The notes beneath the pieces were generated by a model, which saw nothing but the letters and a program-made list of their open reading frames with translations, was not told the DNA's origin and searched no databases. From an uncultured Psychroserpens sp. (GTDB lineage Bacteria > Bacteroidota > Bacteroidia > Flavobacteriales > Flavobacteriaceae), in assembly GCF_947500255.1 (NCBI RefSeq), contig NZ_CANMRL010000001.1, positions 930,001-994,000 on the forward strand: DNA of 64,000 nt, in the 5' to 3' direction. The position numbers and the translations under genes were made by a program. Shown here in pieces: positions 37,266 to 46,236 of the stretch; the first letter of the stretch is position 1, and each line of letters begins with the position of its first letter.

Positions 37266-38264
37266 ATGAGCAGTGAAAAAGACGCAAAATTAAAAGCATT
37301 AAAACTAACTTTAGACAAACTAGACAAGGCCTATGGAAAAGGAACTGTTATGAAAATGAGCGACCAAGCAGTCGTTGATGTAGATGCAATTTCTTCGGGA
37401 TCTTTAGGACTAGATATCGCTTTAGGCGTTGGTGGTTATCCTAGAGGAAGAGTGATAGAAATATATGGTCCAGAATCATCTGGTAAAACCACATTAACCT
37501 TACATGCTATTGCCGAAGCTCAAAAAGCTGGAGGTATAGCTGCCTTTATTGATGCAGAGCATGCCTTTGATAGAACATATGCTGAGAATTTAAATGTAGA
37601 CATCGATAACCTCATCATATCTCAACCTGATAATGGCGAGCAAGCTTTAGAGATTGCAGATAATTTGATTCGTTCAGGAGCGATTGACATTGTAGTGATC
37701 GATTCGGTTGCTGCATTAACACCTAAAAGTGAAATTGAAGGCGAAATGGGAGACTCTAAAATGGGATTGCATGCACGTTTAATGTCTCAAGCACTTAGGA
37801 AATTAACAGGTTCTATAAGTAAAACTAATTGTACCGTAATTTTCATTAATCAATTACGTGAAAAAATTGGTGTGATGTTTGGAAATCCCGAAACGACCAC
37901 TGGTGGAAATGCACTTAAATTTTATGCTTCAGTTAGATTAGATATTAGACGATCTACACAGATAAAAGAGTCTGATGGTAATGTTGCAGGAAACAAAACA
38001 AGAGTTAAAGTGGTGAAAAATAAAGTAGCTCCTCCTTTTAAAATGTGTGAGTTCGATATTATGTATGGTGAAGGTATTTCTAAAGTAGGTGAAATATTAG
38101 ATATTGCCGTAGAACTTGAAATTATTAAAAAAAGTGGCTCATGGTTTAGCTATGGTGACACCAAGTTAGGTCAAGGTAGAGATGCCGTTAAAGCATTAAT
38201 AAAAGATAATCCAGAATTGATGGAAGAGCTCGAAGAAAAAGTTCGAGAAAACATCAATTCTTAA
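37266..38264 (+). CDS. recA: Recombinase RecA
   Basis: 332 aa from the ATG at 37266 ([12 protein letters not shown]), which matches the usual N-terminus; the open frame extends upstream to 37212 but those residues are untypical. Walker [10 protein letters not shown] at 68-76, the [21 protein letters not shown]-binding L1 region and [21 protein letters not shown] (L2) are intact. It forms filaments on ssDNA for strand exchange and SOS induction. The C-terminal acidic tail is short. Single gene with its own terminator. Confidence 0.97.
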   Translation: MSSEKDAKLKALKLTLDKLDKAYGKGTVMKMSDQAVVDVDAISSGSLGLDIALGVGGYPRGRVIEIYGPESSGKTTLTLHAIAEAQKAGGIAAFIDAEHAFDRTYAENLNVDIDNLIISQPDNGEQALEIADNLIRSGAIDIVVIDSVAALTPKSEIEGEMGDSKMGLHARLMSQALRKLTGSISKTNCTVIFINQLREKIGVMFGNPETTTGGNALKFYASVRLDIRRSTQIKESDGNVAGNKTRVKVVKNKVAPPFKMCEFDIMYGEGISKVGEILDIAVELEIIKKSGSWFSYGDTKLGQGRDAVKALIKDNPELMEELEEKVRENINS

Positions 38265-38287
38265 GTCGAAAGACTAACATAATATAA

Positions 38288-38312
38288 AAAAATCCCTCTT
38301 TTTGGGATTTTT
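38288..38312 (+). terminator. recA terminator
   Basis: AAAAATCCC and GGGATTTTT flank a 7-nt loop, followed by T8. Confidence 0.85.
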
Positions 38313-38322
38313 TTTGTTTTTA

Positions 38323-38357
38323 GACGCAACCTTTTGTTATGTTGTGCATCTAATAAT
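38323..38357 (+). promoter_or_regulatory. ECF-type promoter of the lipoprotein-sigma-barrel operon
   Basis: GACGCAACC (38323-38331), TTTT, 9 nt, TGCATCTA (38345-38352), 1 nt, TAAT. It is the plus-strand twin of the motif at 37151-37185 and lies 30 nt before the operon's first start codon. It is a likely autoregulated promoter of the sigma factor at 38825. Confidence 0.7.
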
Positions 38358-38386
38358 AGAAATCGATACGTATTTCTAAATTTTAA

Positions 38387-38803
38387 ATGAATATGAAAAA
38401 GATATTTTTATTAAGTTTTTTAATGTTTTCGTTGTTCTCATGTGATATCTCTGATGACAACAACCCAAATTTTTATTATGAAGCGCTACCTATTGAATCT
38501 GTGGTTATTCCAGAAACATTTCAATTTGGTGAAACCTACGAGATTTTGTTGACTTACATTAAGCCAACAGATTGCCATGTTTACAATAACTTATTTTATG
38601 AAAGTGATTTAAATCAACGTGATATTGCAATTGTTACAGCTGTATTTCCAGATAATGGCTGTAATGATCTTAATGAAGAAGAAGAAGTCTCTTTTAATTT
38701 TAAAGTGACTAACACAGGAACTTATACCTTTAGGTTTTGGCAAGGTGATGATGAGAGTGGTCTAGACACGTATTTAATTGTTGAAGTTCCAGTAGAAGAA
38801 TAA
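38387..38803 (+). CDS. Small lipoprotein preceding an ECF sigma factor
   Basis: 138 aa with a lipoprotein signal (lipobox FSLFSC, Cys19, or Cys17 if the second Met at 38393 is used). The mature domain is acidic and beta-rich, with GTYTFRFWQGDD near the end. Two cysteines (in TDCHV and NGCND) might form a disulfide. No named family recognised. It is the first gene of the sigma operon, so it could be a sensor or an effector of the envelope response. Confidence 0.7.
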   Translation: MNMKKIFLLSFLMFSLFSCDISDDNNPNFYYEALPIESVVIPETFQFGETYEILLTYIKPTDCHVYNNLFYESDLNQRDIAIVTAVFPDNGCNDLNEEEEVSFNFKVTNTGTYTFRFWQGDDESGLDTYLIVEVPVEE

Positions 38804-38824
38804 AAACTAACTAAACCTAACCAT

Positions 38825-39367
38825 TTGAGTTTAGAACAACTCATAGAGCGATGTAAAAAAAATGATGCTCAAGCACAAAGTCAACTATATAAGCTATATG
38901 CGAGTAAACTGTTTTCGATTTGCTTGAAGTATTCACGTAACTATGCAGAAGCAGAAGATAATTTGCAAGACGCTTACATTACGATTTTTAAAAAGTTTGA
39001 TCAGTTTAAAAATCAAGGCTCTTTAGAAGGTTGGATGAAACGTATAACCATCAACACAGCTCTTCAACGCTATAGAAGCGCTGGTGTTTTTGACATTATT
39101 AATGAAGATCAAATTGAAGATGTAAGCGTAGAAGTTGATGATGATAATATAAGTATTGATTTTTTGCTGAATATCATTCAAGAGTTACCCGATCGTTATC
39201 GGTTGGTATTTAATTTATATGCTTTGGACGATTATTCGCACAAGGAAATTGCAAACCTGTTAGATATTTCGACAGGGACATCAAAATCAAATCTAGCTAG
39301 AGCTCGATTGATTTTAAAAGATAAAATAGAACAATACAAAACGAGACCCAACTCGCAAAGTTTATAA
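38825..39367 (+). CDS. ECF-family RNA polymerase sigma factor (TTG start)
   Basis: 180 aa. Region 2 spans ~10-95 (NYAEAEDNLQDAYITIFKKF, EGWMKRITINTALQRYR) and region 4 ~120-170 (YALDDYSHKEIANLLDISTG). No ATG is available at the N-terminus: the frame opens after the lipoprotein stop and the first usable start is TTG at 38825, giving MSLEQLIERCKKND as in relatives. Downstream partner overlaps by 1 nt (TAATG). Predicted to recognise the GCAACC/TCTA promoter found twice nearby. Confidence 0.92.
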   Translation: MSLEQLIERCKKNDAQAQSQLYKLYASKLFSICLKYSRNYAEAEDNLQDAYITIFKKFDQFKNQGSLEGWMKRITINTALQRYRSAGVFDIINEDQIEDVSVEVDDDNISIDFLLNIIQELPDRYRLVFNLYALDDYSHKEIANLLDISTGTSKSNLARARLILKDKIEQYKTRPNSQSL

Positions 39368-40962
39368 TGAGTGAAAAGAAAAACATAGACAAACTCTTTA
39401 AGGAGCAACTCAAAGATTTTGAGGTTGCACCTCCTGAGGCTGTCTGGGAAAATATAGAACAAGAACTCCACAAAGACAAACGTAAACGTAGAGTTATTCC
39501 TATTTGGTGGCGATTAGCAGGTGTTGCTGCTGCATTACTATTGTTGTTTACTGTAGGAAACACATTATTTAATACTAATGGTGATAATACAATCGAACAG
39601 CAAGTTGTTGACACTAATAAATCGAATACTAATTCTACAAATGATAGTAATGATGCTGAAGATCCTTCAGACTTAAATTCATCAAGCCATCAAGATAAGA
39701 ACCCGATTGTCGATAATGATAGTTCTGAAGATGGAGAAAACACTCATAACTCTTCTGAACAATTAAATGATAATTTAACGACTACTGACGATTCAACAAC
39801 TAAAACTAATGTTGCATCTTCTAATGAAGACGAGAAAAAATCATCATCTAAAAACTCTTCTTTAATTAAAAACAAATCTTTAAAAGAAAATGCTGTTGCA
39901 AATCAAAACAACACTAAGCTTAATAATACGAATAAAGATAAAACCAAGGCGTCTATTGATAACGAAAAGAATGCTGTAGTCAATAACTCTAATACGCCTA
40001 AACCGAATAAAAATATAGATTTGAATCCTGTTAAAAAGGAAAAGTCTGAAATTGACAAGCTTATTAAAGAAACATCATCATCTAAAGAGACTCAGGTAAC
40101 TTCGGCAAATAATTCTGAAAAAGAAAACGGGACTACTACTATAGATACATCTAAAACAAAAGACCCTTTTAAAGAAGAAAATGCTATCGATAAAGCAATT
40201 GCCGAAGCTGAGCAAAATAAAGATGAAGTTGATGAAACTGAAGAGCCTATAAAACGTTGGAGTATCGCTCCTAACGTAGCGCCTGTTTATTTTAATACCT
40301 TAGGAAAAGGGTCGCCTATTGATGATCAATTTATAAACAATACCAAAGAAGGTGATATCAATGTAAGTTATGGTGTTAAAGGTAGCTATGCGATTAATAA
40401 AAAATTAAAAATTAGAGCAGGAATTAATAAGGTAGATCTAGGATATACTACGAATAATGTTGTTGCTTTTAGTAGACCAAGTAGCTCTGGCTCAAGCCGT
40501 CAGTTACAAAACATTAAATTACACGATACTACAACAACATTTATAAGTGCTAATAGTATAAGCTATACAACTGGACCTGAAATTTTGTTTACAAAAGAAC
40601 AAGGTTCAATAGATCAACAGTTAGGTTTTATTGAAGTTCCTATTGAGGTTGAATACAATTTAATAGATAAAAAAATAGGCCTAAATCTTATTGGTGGTTT
40701 TAGCACATTATTTTTAAGTAACAATGAAATTTACTCGGTTCAAAATAATGGTGATAGAGCGCTTTTAGGTGAGGCTACAAATATTAATGATATGAGTTAT
40801 AGTGCCAATTTCGGAATTGGAGTTAACTATAACATTTCAAAACAATTACGATTTAATCTTGAACCAACGTTCAAGTATCAAATTAACACATTCAATGATA
40901 CGTCTGGTGATTTTCAACCATTCTTCATTGGTGTTTATACAGGACTTAGTTTTAAGTTTTAG
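39367..40962 (+). CDS. Anti-sigma-like protein fused to an outer-membrane-type beta-barrel domain
   Basis: 531 aa: a cytoplasmic segment (~1-42, FEVAPPEAVWENIEQEL, resembling anti-sigma N-termini), one TM (~47-64), a long Asn/Ser/Thr/Lys/Asp-rich low-complexity linker (~70-285), and a C-terminal ~240-aa domain with porin-like strands ending in the aromatic GLSFKF. The order suggests a single protein that sits in the inner membrane and reaches across the periplasm to the outer membrane. It is translationally coupled to the sigma gene, whose activity it may control. Function inferred from context. Confidence 0.8.
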   Translation: MSEKKNIDKLFKEQLKDFEVAPPEAVWENIEQELHKDKRKRRVIPIWWRLAGVAAALLLLFTVGNTLFNTNGDNTIEQQVVDTNKSNTNSTNDSNDAEDPSDLNSSSHQDKNPIVDNDSSEDGENTHNSSEQLNDNLTTTDDSTTKTNVASSNEDEKKSSSKNSSLIKNKSLKENAVANQNNTKLNNTNKDKTKASIDNEKNAVVNNSNTPKPNKNIDLNPVKKEKSEIDKLIKETSSSKETQVTSANNSEKENGTTTIDTSKTKDPFKEENAIDKAIAEAEQNKDEVDETEEPIKRWSIAPNVAPVYFNTLGKGSPIDDQFINNTKEGDINVSYGVKGSYAINKKLKIRAGINKVDLGYTTNNVVAFSRPSSSGSSRQLQNIKLHDTTTTFISANSISYTTGPEILFTKEQGSIDQQLGFIEVPIEVEYNLIDKKIGLNLIGGFSTLFLSNNEIYSVQNNGDRALLGEATNINDMSYSANFGIGVNYNISKQLRFNLEPTFKYQINTFNDTSGDFQPFFIGVYTGLSFKF

Positions 40963-40985
40963 GTTTTTTAGTTGGTTAGATAGTT

Positions 40986-41008
40986 ATTGCAAACTTCGCA
41001 ATGATGAC
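40986..41008. repeat. REP-like palindrome with GACG tail (element 2)
   Basis: ATTGC, 7-nt loop, GCAAT, then GATGACG. A short palindrome similar in layout to those at 35628 and 56022. Confidence 0.4.
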
Positions 41009-41009
41009 G

Positions 41010-41041
41010 AAAAGCTGCTCTGTGCCAAGAGCAGCTTTTTT
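41010..41041. terminator. Bidirectional terminator between the sigma operon and plsC
   Basis: AAAAGCTGCTCT pairs with AGAGCAGCTTTT around a 6-nt loop, with T-runs on both strands, between convergent genes. Confidence 0.85.
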
Positions 41042-41043
41042 GT

Positions 41044-41790
41044 TTAAGAATTATACGTTTCTAATTGATTTAACAATAAGGTGCGTGTTTCACTATTTAT
41101 ACGTTTTGTATCATCAGTTGTTAAACCTTCGGTTGAGATAAATCGATGTACTTTGGCTCTCATTTTCCCAGGACTTCCACTAAAAAATATATACGGAAAT
41201 CGCTTTTTATTATCGCCAAACGTAATAGGAACAATTGGAATGTGATGATTAATAGCCATTCTAAAAGCACCATCTTTAAATTCGTCTAATACGATATGCT
41301 CATCAGGTACACCGCCTTCAGGAAAAATACAAATACTCATCCCTTGTTGTAATCGTCTTTGGGCTCTCAAAAACACACCTTGCCTGCTCTTAGAGCTACT
41401 TCTATCTACCAGAATACTAGTACGCTTATAAAAGAATCCGAATAATGGGATTTTTGCCAATTCTTTTTTTCCAACAAACACAAATGGGTTTTTTACAGTA
41501 ACTAACATGAGCATAATATCTGTCATCGATGTGTGATTAGCTACAAACATGTAACTCTTTCCCGATTCGGGTGTTTCTTCATATTCTATAGTAACATTAA
41601 AACCCATACCTATTAAAATAAAACGCGCCCAAAAACGAGCGAGTTTAAAAAAGAATGGATACCAAGATTCTTTTAAAATTGAAATGATCAAAATAGGAAG
41701 TAGTACAACAATAGGCAGTGCTACTAAAATGTAGAACCAAATACGGTATATTAACCAAAAGATGTACTTAAAAAAAATCATATCCGCCAA
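41044..41790 (-). CDS. plsC: 1-acyl-sn-glycerol-3-phosphate acyltransferase
   Basis: 248 aa, membrane-anchored by an N-terminal hydrophobic stretch (~8-40). Acyltransferase motif NHTSMTD at 85-91 supplies the catalytic His86 and Asp91. FPEGGVPDE is the glycerol-phosphate-binding motif. It makes phosphatidic acid from lysophosphatidic acid in phospholipid synthesis, although relatives act on other acceptors such as ornithine lipids. Divergent from trpS. Confidence 0.88.
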   Translation of the reverse strand: MADMIFFKYIFWLIYRIWFYILVALPIVVLLPILIISILKESWYPFFFKLARFWARFILIGMGFNVTIEYEETPESGKSYMFVANHTSMTDIMLMLVTVKNPFVFVGKKELAKIPLFGFFYKRTSILVDRSSSKSRQGVFLRAQRRLQQGMSICIFPEGGVPDEHIVLDEFKDGAFRMAINHHIPIVPITFGDNKKRFPYIFFSGSPGKMRAKVHRFISTEGLTTDDTKRINSETRTLLLNQLETYNS

Positions 41791-41804
41791 AAGTACATAA
41801 TTGT

Positions 41805-41836
41805 TTTGAGCTATTTAATTAAAAAAAATACCTTTG
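41805..41836 (+). promoter_or_regulatory. Predicted trpS promoter
   Basis: TTTG (41805-41808) and TACCTTTG (41829-41836) with a 20-bp spacer match the Bacteroidetes primary promoter pattern. The start codon follows ~57 bp later. Confidence 0.6.
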
Positions 41837-41892
41837 CTGACGATATAAGTTTAATTTACTAAAACGGATTTCTGCTTTCGCGGAAAATGAAC

Positions 41893-42861
41893 ATGGCAAG
41901 AATACTTACAGGAATACAAAGTACAGGAACACCTCACTTAGGAAATATACTAGGTGCTATTTTACCTGCTATTGAAATGGCAAATGACGATAAAAACGAT
42001 TCGTTTTTATTTATTGCAGATATGCATTCGTTAACTCAAATCAAAGACGCTGAAACGCTGCGCCAAAACACTTATTCTACTGCTGCTACTTGGCTGGCAT
42101 TTGGATTAGATATTAATACAACTGTATTTTATAGACAAAGTGATATTCCACAAGTAACAGAATTATCTTGGTATTTAAGCTGTTTCTTCCCATACCAACG
42201 TTTGACTCTAGCACATAGCTTTAAGGATAAAGCCGATCGCTTAGAAGATGTTAATGCAGGACTGTTCACCTATCCAATGTTGATGGCTGCAGACATTTTA
42301 TTATATGATTCTGATATTATTCCAGTAGGAAAAGATCAACTGCAGCATATAGAAATGACACGAGACGTAGCCTCACGTTTTCATGCAAAAGTAGGAGACA
42401 CATTTGTTATGCCTGAAGGGAAAGTTCATGAAAACACCATGTTGGTTCCCGGAACTGATGGTGCTAAAATGAGCAAGAGTAAAGGGAATATTATCGATAT
42501 ATTCTTACCAGAAAAAAAATTGCGCAAACAAATCATGTCTATCGAAACCGATAGTACACCTCTTGAAGATCCTAAAGATTGGAAAACATGTAACTGTTTT
42601 GCTTTATATAGCTTACTAGCTTCAAAAGAAGATATAGCTACAATGAAAACCAATTACGAGAATGGTGGTTATGGTTATGGCCATGCCAAACAAGCGCTAT
42701 ATGAATTAGTCTTAGATAAATTTACCGTACAGCGTGAACGTTACAACCACTTCATGGACAACCTCAACGAGATTGATGACGCCTTAGCTGTTGGAGCTCA
42801 AAAAGCAAAACATGTTGCCGACGATGTCTTGAAACGTGTACGTGAAAAGGTTGGATATTAA
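41893..42861 (+). CDS. trpS: Tryptophanyl-tRNA synthetase
   Basis: 322 aa from the second ATG (MARILTGIQSTGTPHLGN), the usual family start; an ATG two codons earlier (41887) is also possible. The class I signatures HLGN (15-18, HIGH equivalent) and KMSKSKGN (~193-200) are present. It charges tRNA(Trp). Confidence 0.97.
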   Translation: MARILTGIQSTGTPHLGNILGAILPAIEMANDDKNDSFLFIADMHSLTQIKDAETLRQNTYSTAATWLAFGLDINTTVFYRQSDIPQVTELSWYLSCFFPYQRLTLAHSFKDKADRLEDVNAGLFTYPMLMAADILLYDSDIIPVGKDQLQHIEMTRDVASRFHAKVGDTFVMPEGKVHENTMLVPGTDGAKMSKSKGNIIDIFLPEKKLRKQIMSIETDSTPLEDPKDWKTCNCFALYSLLASKEDIATMKTNYENGGYGYGHAKQALYELVLDKFTVQRERYNHFMDNLNEIDDALAVGAQKAKHVADDVLKRVREKVGY

Positions 42862-42882
42862 TTTTATATAGTCAAGACTTAT

Positions 42883-43401
42883 ATGGGTAGTATCGTTGGG
42901 CTTTTAATTCAAATAATAACATTTCCTGGAATTATTTTTGATCAATTTGCAAATAAAATAGTTTGCAATCTATTAGACATAGAAGTTCATGAAGTGAAAT
43001 ATTTACAATTTGAAAGTCCTGCTGGATATGTCATTCATGATATTCCAGAAAGCTATTTAAAAGTCTTCTTAATTTCTATTGGTCCATTTTTTATCTCAAC
43101 ACTCGTTGCTATATTGATGTTTGTTTTGGGGTATTCACTGGATTCAAATGATGGTGTTTTAAGATTAGTTTTTAATTGGTTAGGTATTTCTATTGCAGCA
43201 CATGCATTTCCTACAAGTAAAAATGGCGATTTACTCTGGAAACAAAGCCTCATGGAAGTTAAAAACAAAAATTACATTGCTTTAATTGGTTTTCCGTTGG
43301 TATTGATTATCTACTTGGCGAGACTGCTACACTATTTCTGGTTAGATGTTATTTATGGTCTTGTTCTGTTATTACTTATTGTAGAACCTTGGTTTAAATA
43401 A
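42883..43401 (+). CDS. Multi-pass membrane protein resembling a degenerate M50/DUF3267-type metalloprotease
   Basis: 172 aa with hydrophobic segments near 5-20, 60-85, 100-115, 133-150 and 155-170. The layout (LIQIITFPGIIFDQFANKIV, then FESPAGYVIHDIPE, then WLGISIAAHAFPTSKNGDLLW) recalls membrane zincin-like proteins in which PG is followed by HExxH. Here that position reads FDQFAN, so the zinc motif is missing. Function unknown; I hold the family assignment loosely. The 3' end overlaps convergent dprA by 8 nt. Confidence 0.7.
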   Translation: MGSIVGLLIQIITFPGIIFDQFANKIVCNLLDIEVHEVKYLQFESPAGYVIHDIPESYLKVFLISIGPFFISTLVAILMFVLGYSLDSNDGVLRLVFNWLGISIAAHAFPTSKNGDLLWKQSLMEVKNKNYIALIGFPLVLIIYLARLLHYFWLDVIYGLVLLLLIVEPWFK

Positions 43402-44497
43402 TTTCGAATAGTTTTCCTGGCAACGGTCTAATCACACCCTTCAATTCCATTGTTAACAGCATACTTGCAATTTTAAAAATAGGCATTTGGCAGTTTAGGG
43501 CAATCACATCTAACAATTGCTTTCCGTTTTCTTTGAGATACTTATAAATTACTTTTTCTTCGGAAGTCAATTCTACAAACAACTGTTTTTGTATTGGTGC
43601 TTTTTTATGGTCTTCCAATTGCCAATTAAGCATGTAAGCAATATCTAATGGATTAGATAATACATGCGCTTGTTGCGTTTTTATCAAGTTATTACAGCCA
43701 ATACTTTGGGTATCGGTTACACGACCTGGAACTGCAAACACGTCACGATTATAGGAGTTCGCAATATCTGCAGTAACGAGGCTACCACCTTTTTCTGCAG
43801 ATTCAATCACAATGGTGGCATCGCTTATACCAGCAATAATTCGGTTTCGTTTTAAAAAGTTATTTCTATCAAAAATTGCACTACTCCAAAAATCGGTTAG
43901 AAACCCACCATGCTTTTCAACATCAACCCTATATTTTTTGTGTGATTTAGGATAAATTTGATTTAAACCATGTGCTAAACAACCAATGGTTTGCAAATTA
44001 TTTTTAATCGCAGACTTATGAGCTGTGATATCCGTTCCGTAAGCAAAACCTGAAACAATTACTGGATCAAAAGAACTGAGTTGTTCAATGAGTTTTTCGC
44101 AAAAGGCAACTCCATAGGTCGTAATTTTTCGTGTGCCAACAATACTAATAATTCGTTTTTTCTCTAGTGTAATATGTCCTGATTGAAATAGTAAAATTGG
44201 ACTATCAATGCAGTGTTTTAACTTTTCGGGGTAGTCTTCATCGGTAAAATACAAACTGACGATATCATTGGCCTTAATAAATCGCAATTCATCTTCAGCT
44301 GCTTGTATATGTGTCGAATCAAAAATGCCCTTAATTGTTGTTAATCCAATACCATCTATTTTGAGCAGATTCGCTTTCTTTTCTTTTAAAACACCTTCAG
44401 CAGAACCACAATGATTGATTAATTTCTTAGCGATTACATCTCCTATTTTTGGTATATGCTGTAATGCTAGCACATGAATTAAATCTTGATCAGTCAT
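43394..44497 (-). CDS. dprA: DNA-processing protein DprA
   Basis: 367 aa: an N-terminal helix-hairpin-helix region (PKIGDVIAKKLINHCG, DGIGLTTIKGIF), Rossmann-like DprA core (~105-300) with SIVGTRKITTYG, VSGFAYGTDITAHKSAI and the GGSLVTADIANSYNRDVFAVPG stretch split here as two conserved segments, and a C-terminal winged-helix domain. It loads RecA on incoming ssDNA during natural transformation. The neighbouring genes are not competence genes. Confidence 0.95.
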   Translation of the reverse strand: MTDQDLIHVLALQHIPKIGDVIAKKLINHCGSAEGVLKEKKANLLKIDGIGLTTIKGIFDSTHIQAAEDELRFIKANDIVSLYFTDEDYPEKLKHCIDSPILLFQSGHITLEKKRIISIVGTRKITTYGVAFCEKLIEQLSSFDPVIVSGFAYGTDITAHKSAIKNNLQTIGCLAHGLNQIYPKSHKKYRVDVEKHGGFLTDFWSSAIFDRNNFLKRNRIIAGISDATIVIESAEKGGSLVTADIANSYNRDVFAVPGRVTDTQSIGCNNLIKTQQAHVLSNPLDIAYMLNWQLEDHKKAPIQKQLFVELTSEEKVIYKYLKENGKQLLDVIALNCQMPIFKIASMLLTMELKGVIRPLPGKLFEII

Positions 44498-44594
44498 ATA
44501 GTATATTTTCTACACGCAAGAAACAAAATTTACTTGTTAATAAATACTTAATGGGATGTTTTATTCGCATTTAAAAATTTTTAACTTTGTTTTT

Positions 44595-45533
44595 ATGCAA
44601 TTAGAGACTTACATCAGCGATTTACTATATAGATACGATTGTGTTACTGTACCTCAATTTGGTGCTTTTTTAACACATCGTGTTTCGGCAAAAGTGCACG
44701 AAACTACACATTCATTTTATCCACCAAAAAAAGCATTGTCTTTTAACGAGCAATTGCAAAATAATGACGGGTTATTAGCTAATTATATAGCTGAAATTGA
44801 AAAAATACCATATCAGGTTGCTGTAGAAAAAGTCGCAAAACAAGTAAAAGCAATTAAATCATATTTAATTGAAGGCGAGACAATTACATTGCACAATATT
44901 GGTGACTTAATTTTAAATACTGAAGGAAAAATAAATTTCGATCCTTCTCACCATATCAATTACCTTACTGATGCGTTTGGTTTATCTCAATTGACGTCTT
45001 CTAATATTACCAGAGAGGTTTACAAAGAACAGGTTGAAGAGCTTGAAGACATTATTCCGTTAACTATTACACCAGAAACACGTAAAACTAGACCTTATCT
45101 TAAATATGCAGCTATAGCATTGATCGCTTTAACGCTTGGTGGTTTTACTGCGTCTAATTATTATGTAAATCAAATTGAAAACCACAACGAATTAGCACAA
45201 GATGAAGCTAATCAACAATTAGATGCCAGAGTACAGGAAGCAACATTTATCATTGATAACCCTTTACCTGCAGTAACTTTAACAGTTGAAAAGCCAACAG
45301 GAAACTATCATATCGTAGCTGGAGCGTTTCGTATTGAAGCTAACTCAGATAAAAAGGTCAAGCAGCTAAGAGACAAAGGGTTTAAAGCACGTAAAATTGG
45401 TGTTAATCGTTACGGACTCCATGAAGTCGTATATTCTAGTCATACTGACAGAATTGAAGCTTTAAATGCCCTGAGAACTATAAAACGTACACACAACCGC
45501 GATGCTTGGTTATTGGTGAAGGCATTGGACTAA
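44595..45533 (+). CDS. HU-CCDC81 and SPOR domain-containing membrane protein
   Basis: 312 aa from ATG 44595 (MQLETYISDLLYRYDCV); the frame opens at 44556, but a -7-like box TAACTTTG at 44582-44589 lies before the second Met, favouring it. Two CCDC81-type HU-like domains (~1-140, VPQFGAFLTHRVSA then LHNIGDLILNTEG) are followed by one TM (~172-190) and a C-terminal SPOR domain (~240-312, YHIVAGAFRIEANSDKKVKQ, split motif) that in other proteins binds denuded septal peptidoglycan. It may link cytoplasmic structures to the division site. Divergent from dprA. Confidence 0.9.
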   Translation: MQLETYISDLLYRYDCVTVPQFGAFLTHRVSAKVHETTHSFYPPKKALSFNEQLQNNDGLLANYIAEIEKIPYQVAVEKVAKQVKAIKSYLIEGETITLHNIGDLILNTEGKINFDPSHHINYLTDAFGLSQLTSSNITREVYKEQVEELEDIIPLTITPETRKTRPYLKYAAIALIALTLGGFTASNYYVNQIENHNELAQDEANQQLDARVQEATFIIDNPLPAVTLTVEKPTGNYHIVAGAFRIEANSDKKVKQLRDKGFKARKIGVNRYGLHEVVYSSHTDRIEALNALRTIKRTHNRDAWLLVKALD

Positions 45534-45545
45534 TTCACAATACAA

Positions 45546-45584
45546 CTACCTTGCTCTCAATCACTAGAACTGATGGTAAGGTAG
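45546..45584 (+). terminator. Possible terminator after the SPOR gene
   Basis: CTACCTT pairs with AAGGTAG, with an inner ATCA/TGAT pairing, followed by a T-rich tract. Confidence 0.45.
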
Positions 45585-45642
45585 CTTTCTTTTATTTCAT
45601 TATAATTTCATTAAATCGTTTAGCTAAGATTTAAATTCATCT

Positions 45643-45650
45643 TACCTTTG
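45643..45650 (+). promoter_or_regulatory. -7 box of the acyl-CoA thioesterase gene
   Basis: TACCTTTG fits TAnnTTTG, 24 bp before the start codon. No clear -33 TTG. Confidence 0.4.
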
Positions 45651-45673
45651 CACGAAATTAAACGCCTATTTTA

Positions 45674-46183
45674 ATGGAGCCAAGAACAGCTTTTCAGTCT
45701 AAGACTATCATGACCGATTTGGTACTTCCTAGTGAAACCAATCCTATAAACAACCTTTTTGGAGGTGAACTTTTAGCACGAATGGATCGTGCTGCTAGTA
45801 TTGCTGCACGTCGTCATAGTAGACGAATTGTGGTAACAGCTTCTGTAAATCATGTGGCTTTTAATAGATCTATTCCTTTAGGAAGTGTTGTGACTATTGA
45901 AGCTAAAGTCTCCCGAGCATTTACAAGCTCTATGGAGGTTTATCTCGATGTTTGGATTGAAGATAGAGAGTCTGGTGAATGCATTAAAGCTAACGAAGCT
46001 ATTTATACGTTTGTAGCTGTCGATGAAACAGGTCGTCCGGTAAAAGTACCTCAGCTTATTGCCGAAACTAAACTAGAAAAAGAACGTTATGATGCCGCTT
46101 TACGCCGTAAACAATTAAGCTTGGTTGTTGCTGGTAAAATGAAGCCTGCAGATGCCACAGAATTAAAAGCTTTATTTGAATAA
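45674..46183 (+). CDS. Acyl-CoA thioesterase (YciA-like hotdog protein)
   Basis: 169 aa with the hotdog signature ETNPINNLFGGELLARMD, in which the Asn/Gly-rich turn precedes the long helix and the Asp is catalytic. ASVNHVAFNRSIPLGSVV follows. It hydrolyses acyl-CoA thioesters in the cytoplasm and may tune the acyl-CoA pool. The C-terminal ~35 residues are a charged helix. Monocistronic by spacing. Confidence 0.92.
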   Translation: MEPRTAFQSKTIMTDLVLPSETNPINNLFGGELLARMDRAASIAARRHSRRIVVTASVNHVAFNRSIPLGSVVTIEAKVSRAFTSSMEVYLDVWIEDRESGECIKANEAIYTFVAVDETGRPVKVPQLIAETKLEKERYDAALRRKQLSLVVAGKMKPADATELKALFE

Positions 46184-46236
46184 TTAAACCTTTTTTCAAG
46201 CAGAAAGTCTTATAGTAGAATCAAATCTAAAATACT

